DNA of 64,000 nt. Origin: JAAFHZ01 sp964247085. GTDB taxonomy: Bacteria; Cyanobacteriota; Cyanobacteriia; Cyanobacteriales; Chamaesiphonaceae. Location: NCBI GenBank assembly GCA_964247085.1, contig CAXTSX010000001.1, forward strand, positions 1-64,000, in the 5' to 3' direction. Under the pieces are notes generated by a model that was given only the letters and a program-made list of their open reading frames with translations, was not told where the DNA came from and did no database searches. The translations under genes and the position numbers were made by a program. The first letter of the stretch is position 1; the number at the start of each line of letters is the position of its first letter. This document shows positions 8,035 through 16,375 of the stretch, in pieces.

Positions 8035-9483
8035 TCAATCACGATCGACTACTCTTAAGCTCTGTAACCTTGGATCGGCATTGCCCACGATCTCGCCGCC
8101 ACTACTCAAAATATTTTGTAGATAATCGATCGCCTCCCTCGTTACCAACTCTCCCGGTACTAACACCGGAATTCCGGGAGGATAGGGACAAATCAATTCA
8201 GCACAGATTCGATCAACAGCAGCATCGATCGGCACTGTTACCTGCCGGGCAAAAAATGCTTCACGGGGAGTCAAAATGGGCGTACTCAAAACCGTAATCT
8301 GTTCACATAGTGGTAAATTCAATCGTGCCACACTGCGATGATGCTTAGCCAGATTCTGAAATCCAGCCACCAACATCTCAATATCCCATTCCTGATTACC
8401 AATACTAATAATGAAAGTGAGGTGGCGCAATACTGGCATCTCTGCTACCACCTGATATTGCTGGCACAAGATTTCATCGACTTGATAACCAGTCAAATTA
8501 AAATCTGTGACCGTGACCGTCAAACGCGTGCGATCAAAGTAACGACAGCCATCACTAGGCTGCGAAAAATCTAGGGGGAAAAGATCTGGAATATTACTTA
8601 GCTCCGATCGAGCTTTATCGGCCAAGGCCAGAGTTCGATCGAGTAATTCTCTGCCGTGGGTGGCCATCTGCGCCGTCGCACTATCCAACGATGCCATTAA
8701 TAAATAATTTGGACTGCTAGACTGCACCAATTGCAAAGAACGATTCAGCCGATCGAGATCAATGCGATCGCCTTTGACATGCAACATCGCCGCTTGGGTC
8801 ATGGCTCCCAAAAGCTTATGGGTAGATTGCACCACCAAATCTGCGCCCAAGGATAGTGCCGATGGCGGTAGATCGGGATGAAAGCCAAAATGGGCACCGT
8901 GAGCTTCATCCACTAGCAACGGAATCTGAAACTGATGCACAACTTCGGCAATACCGGCAATATCACCACAGACTCCATAGTAGGTCGGTGATACAATCAT
9001 TACCGCACTAATTGCCGGATGCAGCTGCAAGGCTAGCTCGACGGTCTGAGGGGTAACACTGTGGGCAATATCCAGTGCTGGGATATACTCCGGCTGCATA
9101 TAGATCGGCACCGCCCCACTGTGAATTAAACCAGCAATCACCGACTTGTGGATATTTCGGGGTATGAGGATCCGATCGCCAGGACTACAAGTAGCTAGAA
9201 TTCCGGCGATCACTCCAGCTGTGGAACCATTGATTAAAAAATGGGTGTGGTCAGCACCGAAGGTTTGCGCGGCTAAGTTTTGAGCGGCAGCGATCGGACC
9301 ACTGGGATTGGCTAAGTTATCTAATCCGGGCAACTCGGCTAAATCAGCCTGGAGACCGCCAGTTTGCCATAGTTCTTGGAATTCTACGCCCATGCCGCGT
9401 CCATGCTTGTGGCCAGGGGTGTAGAAAGGGGCATGGTTGTGGGCTGTCCAGCTTTGCAGGGCTTGAATGAGCGGAGTAGACAT
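8035..9483 (-). CDS. Orn/Lys/Arg decarboxylase-family PLP enzyme
   Basis: A 482-residue fold-type I PLP enzyme of the Bacillus SpeA/CadA-like group. The N-terminus has FYTPGHKHG, the middle has HFLINGSTAG (residues 81-90), the PLP-pyridine aspartate in VDEAHGAHFG (D192) and the Schiff-base lysine in STHK (K223). The C-terminal domain carries PYPPGIPVLVPGE, also typical. The length fits the short decarboxylases that lack the N-terminal wing domain. It should decarboxylate arginine, lysine or ornithine, feeding polyamine synthesis; the substrate cannot be chosen from sequence. It lies 93 bases downstream of nrdJ on the same strand. The leader contains two interlocked inverted repeats, the last arm of which carries an AGGGA ribosome-binding site, suggesting translational control. 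Confidence 0.87.
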   Translation of the reverse strand: MSTPLIQALQSWTAHNHAPFYTPGHKHGRGMGVEFQELWQTGGLQADLAELPGLDNLANPSGPIAAAQNLAAQTFGADHTHFLINGSTAGVIAGILATCSPGDRILIPRNIHKSVIAGLIHSGAVPIYMQPEYIPALDIAHSVTPQTVELALQLHPAISAVMIVSPTYYGVCGDIAGIAEVVHQFQIPLLVDEAHGAHFGFHPDLPPSALSLGADLVVQSTHKLLGAMTQAAMLHVKGDRIDLDRLNRSLQLVQSSSPNYLLMASLDSATAQMATHGRELLDRTLALADKARSELSNIPDLFPLDFSQPSDGCRYFDRTRLTVTVTDFNLTGYQVDEILCQQYQVVAEMPVLRHLTFIISIGNQEWDIEMLVAGFQNLAKHHRSVARLNLPLCEQITVLSTPILTPREAFFARQVTVPIDAAVDRICAELICPYPPGIPVLVPGELVTREAIDYLQNILSSGGEIVGNADPRLQSLRVVDRD

Positions 9484-9492
9484 GATTGATAA

Positions 9493-9548
9493 TTCCCTGG
9501 CAATTTGTTCGTAAATAATCCCTCAATTCTCCAGGGAAAATGAGGGAT
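9493..9548 (-). promoter_or_regulatory. possible SD-sequestering pseudoknot in decarboxylase leader
   Basis: Two perfect 8-bp inverted repeats interlock: ATCCCTCA/TGAGGGAT and TTCCCTGG/CCAGGGAA, in the order a-b-c-d with a pairing c and b pairing d. In the minus-strand transcript the loops are 2, 5 and 17 bases, a geometry allowed for an H-type pseudoknot. The final arm CCAGGGAA contains AGGGA eleven bases before the ATG, so folding would hide the ribosome-binding site. No known riboswitch class is recognised. Confidence 0.4.
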
Positions 9549-9576
9549 ACAACGTACTGTTATTATAGACTGAAGT

Positions 9577-12500
9577 CTATTTGGTCTCTGGTAGTAGGCA
9601 TTTATCCGAATCACAGCCTGCTGGACCGGCTTCATCGATCGCCCCCAAATCGTATTGGCTCAGTGCGACGGCAAAGTCAGCAGTCTTGCGTCGGGTCACC
9701 ACCTCATTCATTAGTAGATTGTAAGTGGCTTGATCGATCGGCTCAAAAGGCAAGCGCGGGAAAGTTTGCAAATCATCAAACCGCGCCAGTAGCGCCGCTG
9801 AGATATAGCCCTCATCATCCCGAATCGCTTCAAAAATCTTGGTGCCGAGGGCATCAATTTCTCCTTCACGCAGTTCGATCGTCGCACTGGTATTATGCCG
9901 GACGTAGTGTTTTTGCACCTGCATACAAAAATCTAGCTGAGCCAGGGCGCTGAACTTGCTGATATCGATCGTATCCGCGCCCGGAATATCTGCCCAAGAT
10001 ACCGCGACTGGAATCTCAATCAGCCACTCGGTACAACGCGGATCAAACGGATCATTTAGCAGATTGCCATTTTCATCTTTATCCGACTGAGACGGGATCG
10101 CATTGTAACCATAGTCCATACAAGCCAGAGCTACAGGGTCATCCTTACGGAATGTAATCCGACGGATAAAGCGCTGGGCTTTAGGCGGATGCCAACCCGG
10201 CGAAGCGCCTGTGAGTAGCGACTTAGTACCGCTGGGTTGCACGGTAGTGCAGCGATTGGGTCGTTTGATACCATGCTTATCACAGTATTCCCAGACTGCT
10301 TGATGAACAATTTCTGCCCACCGAGTCAGGTATTCTTGCTCCTTGGCCTTAAACCCCTTCCCTTGTTCAGTATCCAACCGACCTGTTGCCCACCATTCTA
10401 GCCATTCGGCACCAAAGGCATGGACGAAAAAGTCAAATAAACCCGTAAATGAGACTCCGACGATCGGATCTTGCAAACGACTGTATTGATAGCGTGGTTC
10501 AGCGAATTGATGATTTAGTAGAGCTGCTACGGATAGCGCCCCGGCTTTAAAAGCATCAGCTTGTTCTGCTAAGTTGTGAGGATCTAATTGATTTAAATGA
10601 ACCTCTGAAAGATTGCAGTGGAAATCCACACCTAAGATTTCACCACAGTTGTGAGCAACAAAGCCGTTGGCATCGAAGCGAGCTGGACCAGGAACAGTGC
10701 AGTCATAAACCGCTTCTTCCCCGTCAGGTGTGACTGCTAATATTGTGGCGGTAAACCTGTCACGATTGAGCTTCCGTTTGTATCCAGCCATTAAATCATC
10801 TAATTTCTTAGATTTGTCCGGTTCCTGAAAACCAATGATTTCTTGGAAAACAGCTATGTTGTCATTGGCAATTACTAACTCGTGTTGAGCTTGGCAATAA
10901 TATTCAGCTAATTCACGGTTTGAATCAGGCAGCAATCGCATACCAGCATCACGGCGATTCTGATAGATAGTAGAAACGATGCCAACTCTCAATAGCATCC
11001 GTTGAACAGCTTCTAATAGCTCTAAATTACTCTGAGCTAAACGGACACTAATGCCCTTCTGTTGCGTTCCTTGAACGCTACCATCCGCATCAAATAGACC
11101 ACGTAGGAAACCACGATAAAACTCATAGCTGGCTAATTCCACCTTTGGTGTAATGGTTTTATGACCATGACAAAGATCATATTCAGCGGCTAGTTTTCTT
11201 AACCCAGCAGAGCTAATCTCATAATATTTATTTTGTTGATTATAAATACCGGTCATGCTATCAGCACACAACACATTAGATCTAACTAACTGTAAAGCAT
11301 ACTCTTGCATTGCTACCTGGGTATCACCCCAGTAACGAAGTTTGGCCTGAGTAGAATAGCTAGCAGCATGAGTGGCAAAGCAACCATCTCCGACGAGGCT
11401 ACCCAGTAACCATCCTGTTTCCGCAGTCCCTGGGCCATCCCAAGCTATTAAATTGCGGTGATTGTGTAGTAAGACTCGATCACCTGGTTGCAATTCACCA
11501 GCTTCCACCCACTTACTATATTGACTTTTTTGGGTTTGAGCAGTCACCTTCAACACCTGATGATTGGCAGTGAGGCGCAGTTGATAGCCCTCTTTAGTTT
11601 TCAGCTTCACTACTGATTTCACACCGGAAGCAAAGAAACCATCCTTGGTAGTACTGAACAATTCACCGTTGATATAGGTGCTATGTTGTACTCCAATTAA
11701 ATCTTGGACTTGACGAGCACCAGCATCAGTATGCACCCAAGTATCTGCTGTAACACAAGGATTTAGGCCAATGCGTTGCAAACGATGGTTGATTTCTGTG
11801 ACATCAGCCTGAGGGTCTTTAGCTTGTAGCCATTCTTTTCCTTGACCATTGTTATAGGCAGCCAAGAATTCTCTTTTTTGATCCTGATTGGCAATTAAAT
11901 CGGCATTCGATCTGGCGATCGCTTCCCCTGCCCATTGAATTGCCCCTTCGCCGGAATAGTATTGCTTACGAACCGCCTCAATACATTCTTCCAGGGTTGG
12001 CTTCCGATGAAAGACTCTGGTATGGTTCGCCATCCTCAGAGCATCCCGTTCAGGGTCAATGCGCCAGTTGCCATGCTCATCTTGCTGCCATAAATTATCT
12101 TTGGCCGTAGCCCCTAACTGGTCACCAGAGTCAAACTGTCTCATGCCAGCACTACGGCGAATATTGCCTGCTACAATAGTAACAGCTGCTGCATCAATTA
12201 ACAGGCAGCACTCCACCGAATTGAGTTGCCGACCATGTGCCTTGTTCAAAATGCTGACACAGCGCTCATAGAGTTCTGGTAATTTTACTGGGTTGGCCAC
12301 GCCGCCAAAACCTTTGAGTTGCTCGCCAGCTGGCCGCACATCAGATAAGTCAACAGCAATACTGACTTCGCCAGTAAATTGTGGATCGGTGCTGAGTTCC
12401 AGCACCGATTGGTAAGATTTAACCCAACCCTGCCGACTGTCACCAACTCGAATCGTAGCTTGATTGCCAATAATTTTTACTGCCGTTTCTTGCCGCCGAT

Positions 12501-12975
12501 CGCTAGCCGCTGTGGTGCCGACATCGCCAATAATAGCGATTTGCAAACGATTGCGGATAGCTGGCAATTGTTCAATCAGGTGTGGCTCCAAGACTGCGCC
12601 AGTACCGCAACCCATCATCGCTAAATCCATCATCAAGCCAAAGGCTGGCCAGTCGATCGCATTGGTGCTTGTACAGTTATAAGCCCCGGAGAAGTTGGCG
12701 GGGTTTTCGAGCCATTCACTGCCCCCCACCCACAGCCACCGCCCGGATGGCATAGCTTTAGCCTGACGCTGCATTCGATCGATCACATCAGCTTCATCAG
12801 CATCCAGCTTACCCAATTTGACCAAACCCCGCAGTGTGCGGGTACAAACCTGTTGCCAACTTTCTCTCCCGGTACCAGTAAAACGGCTATAGGTGCGGAA
12901 GAAAACGGGGTAGGCAGCAGGGGCTGATGCGGGAAAATCCTGTTTGTGCTGAGTGCGGTCAAGCTCGCGAACCAT
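9577..12975 (-). CDS. nrdJ: adenosylcobalamin-dependent ribonucleoside-triphosphate reductase with intein
   Basis: A 1132-residue class II ribonucleotide reductase precursor; without the intein it is about 762 residues, normal for monomeric RTPR. It reduces ribonucleoside triphosphates to deoxy forms using a B12-generated thiyl radical. Visible features are GAYNCTS (C101, redox cysteine), the NPCGEI active-site loop split by an intein so that the radical cysteine becomes C777, C787 as the likely second redox cysteine (FHCNLS), TVQPSGTKSLLTGASPGWHP, and the C-terminal C-x4-C shuttle (C1121, C1126). Activity requires protein splicing. The ATG sits in ACCATATGGT with no clear ribosome-binding site. 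No cobalamin riboswitch was seen upstream. The decarboxylase gene follows on the same strand. Confidence 0.95.
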   Translation of the reverse strand: MVRELDRTQHKQDFPASAPAAYPVFFRTYSRFTGTGRESWQQVCTRTLRGLVKLGKLDADEADVIDRMQRQAKAMPSGRWLWVGGSEWLENPANFSGAYNCTSTNAIDWPAFGLMMDLAMMGCGTGAVLEPHLIEQLPAIRNRLQIAIIGDVGTTAASDRRQETAVKIIGNQATIRVGDSRQGWVKSYQSVLELSTDPQFTGEVSIAVDLSDVRPAGEQLKGFGGVANPVKLPELYERCVSILNKAHGRQLNSVECCLLIDAAAVTIVAGNIRRSAGMRQFDSGDQLGATAKDNLWQQDEHGNWRIDPERDALRMANHTRVFHRKPTLEECIEAVRKQYYSGEGAIQWAGEAIARSNADLIANQDQKREFLAAYNNGQGKEWLQAKDPQADVTEINHRLQRIGLNPCVTADTWVHTDAGARQVQDLIGVQHSTYINGELFSTTKDGFFASGVKSVVKLKTKEGYQLRLTANHQVLKVTAQTQKSQYSKWVEAGELQPGDRVLLHNHRNLIAWDGPGTAETGWLLGSLVGDGCFATHAASYSTQAKLRYWGDTQVAMQEYALQLVRSNVLCADSMTGIYNQQNKYYEISSAGLRKLAAEYDLCHGHKTITPKVELASYEFYRGFLRGLFDADGSVQGTQQKGISVRLAQSNLELLEAVQRMLLRVGIVSTIYQNRRDAGMRLLPDSNRELAEYYCQAQHELVIANDNIAVFQEIIGFQEPDKSKKLDDLMAGYKRKLNRDRFTATILAVTPDGEEAVYDCTVPGPARFDANGFVAHNCGEILGVDFHCNLSEVHLNQLDPHNLAEQADAFKAGALSVAALLNHQFAEPRYQYSRLQDPIVGVSFTGLFDFFVHAFGAEWLEWWATGRLDTEQGKGFKAKEQEYLTRWAEIVHQAVWEYCDKHGIKRPNRCTTVQPSGTKSLLTGASPGWHPPKAQRFIRRITFRKDDPVALACMDYGYNAIPSQSDKDENGNLLNDPFDPRCTEWLIEIPVAVSWADIPGADTIDISKFSALAQLDFCMQVQKHYVRHNTSATIELREGEIDALGTKIFEAIRDDEGYISAALLARFDDLQTFPRLPFEPIDQATYNLLMNEVVTRRKTADFAVALSQYDLGAIDEAGPAGCDSDKCLLPETK
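10648..11757 (-). other. intein with LAGLIDADG homing endonuclease in NrdJ
   Basis: Residues 407-776 of the precursor (370 residues). The N-terminal splice block is CVTADTWV (C407), block B is LRLTANHQVL with the catalytic-type TxxH, and the C-terminal block ends GFVAHN with N776, followed by extein C777. Two LAGLIDADG-type motifs, LLGSLVGDGC (523-532) and LRGLFDADGS (624-633), show an embedded homing endonuclease with both acidic residues kept, so it may still be active. The insertion point is directly before the catalytic thiyl-radical cysteine, a site known to attract inteins in RNRs. All splice residues are present. Confidence 0.93.
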
Positions 12976-13288
12976 ATGGTAGATCTTTTGTGTAGAGAAT
13001 AATTAATCTAGCCTAGAGCTATATCAGCTCATCTTGGGCTTAAAAATCATAGAGTATGAATAAATGGTGGTCAACAATGGTCGTTAATGGTTAATTGTCA
13101 ATCATCAATTATTGTCAAAAACTGGTTTATACGCTACTGATAGTATGTCGGATACAAAAGTAGCCCTATATGCGTATCAACTATTGCAGCATATAATTTT
13201 ATCTACTTCTATCTAGTGAGGCTGATGTCAGCCGCACCGCTAGCAAAGCAAACATTGAAATTTTGCAAATATTTCTATATTTATAATT
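12976..13288. other. divergent intergenic region, no gene seen
   Basis: About 313 AT-rich bases between the divergent nrdJ and PPOX-fold genes. It must hold both promoters, but I cannot place them with confidence. A short hairpin GGCTGA-TG-TCAGCC lies near 13220-13233. No B12-box or other riboswitch core was found. Confidence 0.5.
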
Positions 13289-13861
13289 ATGTCTTTACCA
13301 CCTTGGCGATCGCCGCTTAGTCGTGCCCTTCATCGCAATCGGAGCTTACCGAGTTCCCGCTATGTGCAGCTAGCTACGATTGATGCTCAGCAACGACCCC
13401 ACAATCGAACGATCGTCTTTCGGGGTTTTTACGAGCCCGGTAGTCAATTGCAATTTGTCACGGATGTTCGATCGAACAAAGCCACCCACATTACTCAAAA
13501 TCCTTGGGCCGAAGCCTGTTGGTATTTTAGTAAAACTAGAGAACAGTTTCGGATCGCTGGTCAATTGCAATTAATCACCGCCGATCGCCCAGATTTGCAA
13601 GCAGCTCGCCAAACAGCCTGGCAGCAAATGTCTAACAGTGGTCGAGAGCAATTTGCTTGGCCATTACCTGCTGCTCCCCGAGAGCAAGAGATGCCAGCTT
13701 TGGAAGTAGCTGCCCCAGATCTAGATCAGCCTTTAGCTAGTTTCGGCCTGCTTTTATTAAATCCGATCGCTGTTGACCACTTAGAGCTGCGTGGTACGCC
13801 CCAAAATCGTTGGCAATATCGGTGGGACGATGAATGGTCAGTAATGGCCATCAATCCATAA
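13289..13861 (+). CDS. pyridoxamine-5'-phosphate-oxidase-family FMN-binding protein
   Basis: A 190-residue split-barrel flavoprotein-like protein. The N-terminal half has the PPOX fold signature: RYVQLATIDAQQRPHNRTIVFRG-like strand pair, then FVTDVRSNKATHI, AEACWYF and REQFRIAGQ, the regions that bind FMN phosphate in PNPOx enzymes. The C-terminus (QYRWDDEWSVMAINP) replaces the standard PNPOx C-terminal RLxxR motif, placing it with the cyanobacterial/plant Alr4036-type group whose substrate is uncertain. It may bind FMN or another cofactor and act in vitamin B6 salvage or redox chemistry. It stands alone, convergent with the next gene across a strong shared terminator. Confidence 0.8.
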   Translation: MSLPPWRSPLSRALHRNRSLPSSRYVQLATIDAQQRPHNRTIVFRGFYEPGSQLQFVTDVRSNKATHITQNPWAEACWYFSKTREQFRIAGQLQLITADRPDLQAARQTAWQQMSNSGREQFAWPLPAAPREQEMPALEVAAPDLDQPLASFGLLLLNPIAVDHLELRGTPQNRWQYRWDDEWSVMAINP

Positions 13862-13891
13862 AAATGCTCACCTCCATTAAGGTGAGCATTT
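13862..13891. terminator. bidirectional hairpin terminator
   Basis: Perfect 12-bp stem AAATGCTCACCT / AGGTGAGCATTT with a six-base loop, placed directly after the stop of the PPOX-fold gene and 27 bases before the end of the convergent gene. The A and T ends of the stem serve both directions. Confidence 0.8.
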
Positions 13892-13917
13892 GAGCGGCGA
13901 TAGGCTATCTACCCAAC

Positions 13918-14484
13918 TTAGTTATGAGATTGGTCAGCCAGTTGGTCTAAAGCATATTTGGTAGCCAACATGGTTAACTTGGCCTGTTCCATTTCTGATA
14001 AATCTTGCCAGTCTGTGGAACGCACCAAGCTGTTAACGTTCTCTGCGGCTAGATCACAGCGCATGGCGTAACTGTAAGGGCGAGCCAAAACTAAGAGATC
14101 GGCTTCTTCCCAGCTGGGTAAAAGCTCCTGGACACAACTCACCAACTGATTAGCAGCGAGAGCTGGTTGGCGAGCAACTTGTACAGTGGCGGCGATCTTT
14201 TCTAGCCATTCCTGTGGGATTCGAACATTGAAGTGCTGACACAATTGTCCAACGAGATCGATCGAAGCATCTGGCCAACACTGATGAAGTTGAGTAAAAA
14301 AGGCTGTAGCCGACTGCTGGACATCCGTTTCAGACCAATCATCCAAATTGAACTGCTCTGCTCGTAATTGATAATATTCTTCAGCTTCGGGATCAGCTGG
14401 ATTCCAAGGATAGAGCTGATCGGAAGTAAGCAGATTATAAGTTAGTTCTGCTTCTGGTGATAATTGCGAAAAAGATTTAGTCAT
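13918..14484 (-). CDS. conserved-looking hypothetical protein
   Basis: A 188-residue soluble, acidic protein that I do not recognise. It begins MTKSFSQLSPEAELTYNLL and is predominantly helical, with conserved-looking aromatic stretches (YPWNPADPEAEEYYQLRAEQ, LDDWSETDV, PSWEEADLLVLARPYSYAMR). No signal peptide, membrane segment, cysteine pair or nucleotide-binding motif is visible. Its composition and codon use match the neighbouring chromosomal genes, so it is likely a real, vertically inherited gene. It is separated from the CHAT-FHA gene upstream by 244 AT-rich bases and shares a bidirectional terminator with the PPOX-fold gene. No function can be proposed. Confidence 0.7.
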   Translation of the reverse strand: MTKSFSQLSPEAELTYNLLTSDQLYPWNPADPEAEEYYQLRAEQFNLDDWSETDVQQSATAFFTQLHQCWPDASIDLVGQLCQHFNVRIPQEWLEKIAATVQVARQPALAANQLVSCVQELLPSWEEADLLVLARPYSYAMRCDLAAENVNSLVRSTDWQDLSEMEQAKLTMLATKYALDQLADQSHN

Positions 14485-14728
14485 AGCCTCGTTCCTCAGA
14501 AACTTAATTCCTTGCCAGCTAACCGGTAGATCCTGATAAAAGAAATCTCTAAATTTGGTTGCTGTTATTAACTACATATGTGCTTCAGAAGATTCCGTAA
14601 ACTTAGAAAATTTTTTGGAACTCACTATCAGTAAGCTGTACCACTTGAACTACATGTATTATATCATCTACTTTCTAACCAAAATTAGGTGGCGTAAGAC
14701 CAAATTATAGATAATACCTAATATTTGG

Positions 14729-16312
14729 TCATTTTTGAGTGGAAAACGCTAAAACTTGACCCTGATCGCTGCCAAATTTTAAGTTCATCCCAGTCTCTAA
14801 ACGCAGTTCTTGATGATGAATTTTTTGCCAGCCTTGGCTAGTTTGCACCAATGTACCAAAACGCGAGAAATCTCGTAGGAAGTAACTGGATTCTTGATCG
14901 GTACTGCCATTCCGATAAATAATTTCGGCATGTCTTTGGGAAACTGATGGTTCAGGAATAATTAAGTCGTTGTCTGCGGATCGACCGATGCGCATCAGGC
15001 CACCTTGGACCGGAAAGTTTTGAGTCGCGGTTACCACTGAACGCAAATAAGCCAAAGGTAAAGCGTTGGGGAAAGAGGGCCCTTCCGTAATTGCTTCGGT
15101 GACAGGCTTGATCAGTTCCCCGTCAAACTCAGGATGCATATAGAGCACCGGCAGTGTCCAAGCTGGCTGATTGAACTGATACAAGGTCAACAATTGCTTG
15201 CGGGCAGTGGCCACCGCCTTGTCGATCGGCAGACGCTGTGCCAAAGATTGAGTTAAAGCTTGAATGAAACTAATGGCCTCTTGATCGGCAATGGTATCCC
15301 GCATCGCTAAGATTGCTGGCACCCCATGGTGTAATAGCACTTCGGCTAAACTACTCCGGGCAACCGACTGTTCATGATATTGGTAAGGCTGTGCTCCCCA
15401 GCAAGAATTAAAAACTGCTAGTTTCACTTGATTGCGCACCAAGATTTGGGCTAGTTCCGTGCCATTGAGCTGAGCATCGGACCGTAGAGACAAAATACCT
15501 CCATCGGCTCCCGGAATACCATGTCCAGCATAAAAAAACAGATTGTAACGGCCATTGTCTAAGGCCGACACCAAAGAATTGAGGGTCGGTTGCACCAGCG
15601 TATCCACCTGACAGGCTGCCGGTGGCATTTGATTGGTAGGCAAAAAACCACTAGGATGGGTATTTCGTAGTACCTGAGCGATAGCCGCCGCTTCTTCGGC
15701 TAACGATAAGTTGTGTTTATCTACTTCGTTACTACCCAGTACCAGTAGAATCCGGATAGCTCGATCGTTCCGTTGGGATGGCAATTGGTCTACATCACTG
15801 GTGGTGCGACTGAAGAAAATTTCTTGGTTAAGGGAGACTGCTGGTTTTCCCGGCTGGGGCTGCATGATTTCCCAGGGAAAGGAGATTAGATCTGGATCCC
15901 GGACTTCCAGCCGCAACCGTAATGGCCGCTTTTGACCGATCGCAATTCCTTGACTGTGAGCTAATGCCGTATCGATCGAACCATTGAACAGCCATTGCCA
16001 CATGCTCATGCCTAAATGCTGCATCAAGCGAGTACTGTAATTGGCAGTGCCACTGACAGTACTGGGTGGCGAGGAATCTTGACCAGTATCCATCGCTGGA
16101 AACCGGGGATATTTCATTTGGCTAGAGCTAGAGCCAAACATTTCTTGCCAGGCCATCCAAGAACGCATTAGTTCATCATCCCAGTTACAGTCATGATGAA
16201 CATAACCACCTGGATAAGGTGCTTTGATCACCCAGATGGCATAGTTTTCCTGTTCGGCACTAAGTAATCTGTCGATCGCTAAATTAAGGCAAGGATGTTC
16301 ATCACGGGACAT
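14729..16312 (-). CDS. CHAT-domain protease-like protein with C-terminal FHA domain
   Basis: About 527 residues from the ATG; a TTG five codons earlier is the alternative start. Residues about 110-395 form a CHAT (caspase HetF-associated) domain: catalytic dyad His in FFYAGHG (H264) and Cys in AVFNSCWG (C304), plus a trailing RDTIADQEAISF helix. Residues about 425-525 form an FHA phosphothreonine-binding domain: MRIGRSADNDLIIPEPSVSQ then RHAEI, and LRDFSRFGT. Both catalytic residues are kept, so proteolytic activity is plausible. Fusion to FHA suggests recruitment to phosphorylated partners made by Ser/Thr kinases; one such kinase gene lies 2.6 kb away. It follows pyrG on the same strand with a 63-base gap. 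No signal peptide; probably cytoplasmic. Confidence 0.82.
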   Translation of the reverse strand: MSRDEHPCLNLAIDRLLSAEQENYAIWVIKAPYPGGYVHHDCNWDDELMRSWMAWQEMFGSSSSQMKYPRFPAMDTGQDSSPPSTVSGTANYSTRLMQHLGMSMWQWLFNGSIDTALAHSQGIAIGQKRPLRLRLEVRDPDLISFPWEIMQPQPGKPAVSLNQEIFFSRTTSDVDQLPSQRNDRAIRILLVLGSNEVDKHNLSLAEEAAAIAQVLRNTHPSGFLPTNQMPPAACQVDTLVQPTLNSLVSALDNGRYNLFFYAGHGIPGADGGILSLRSDAQLNGTELAQILVRNQVKLAVFNSCWGAQPYQYHEQSVARSSLAEVLLHHGVPAILAMRDTIADQEAISFIQALTQSLAQRLPIDKAVATARKQLLTLYQFNQPAWTLPVLYMHPEFDGELIKPVTEAITEGPSFPNALPLAYLRSVVTATQNFPVQGGLMRIGRSADNDLIIPEPSVSQRHAEIIYRNGSTDQESSYFLRDFSRFGTLVQTSQGWQKIHHQELRLETGMNLKFGSDQGQVLAFSTQK

Positions 16313-16375
16313 TAATAACAGCCACAATTGTTTAACTTAAGATCTATCCTATGACTAATTAGCTGAAACACCTAG

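Noticed and set aside
9540..9953. 137-codon plus-strand frame over the 3' end of nrdJ
   Set aside because: Antisense to the conserved NrdJ C-terminus; no family features or ribosome-binding site.
12976..13288. Cobalamin riboswitch in front of the B12-dependent nrdJ
   Set aside because: No B12-box core or long conserved stem set was found; the region is AT-rich with one short hairpin.
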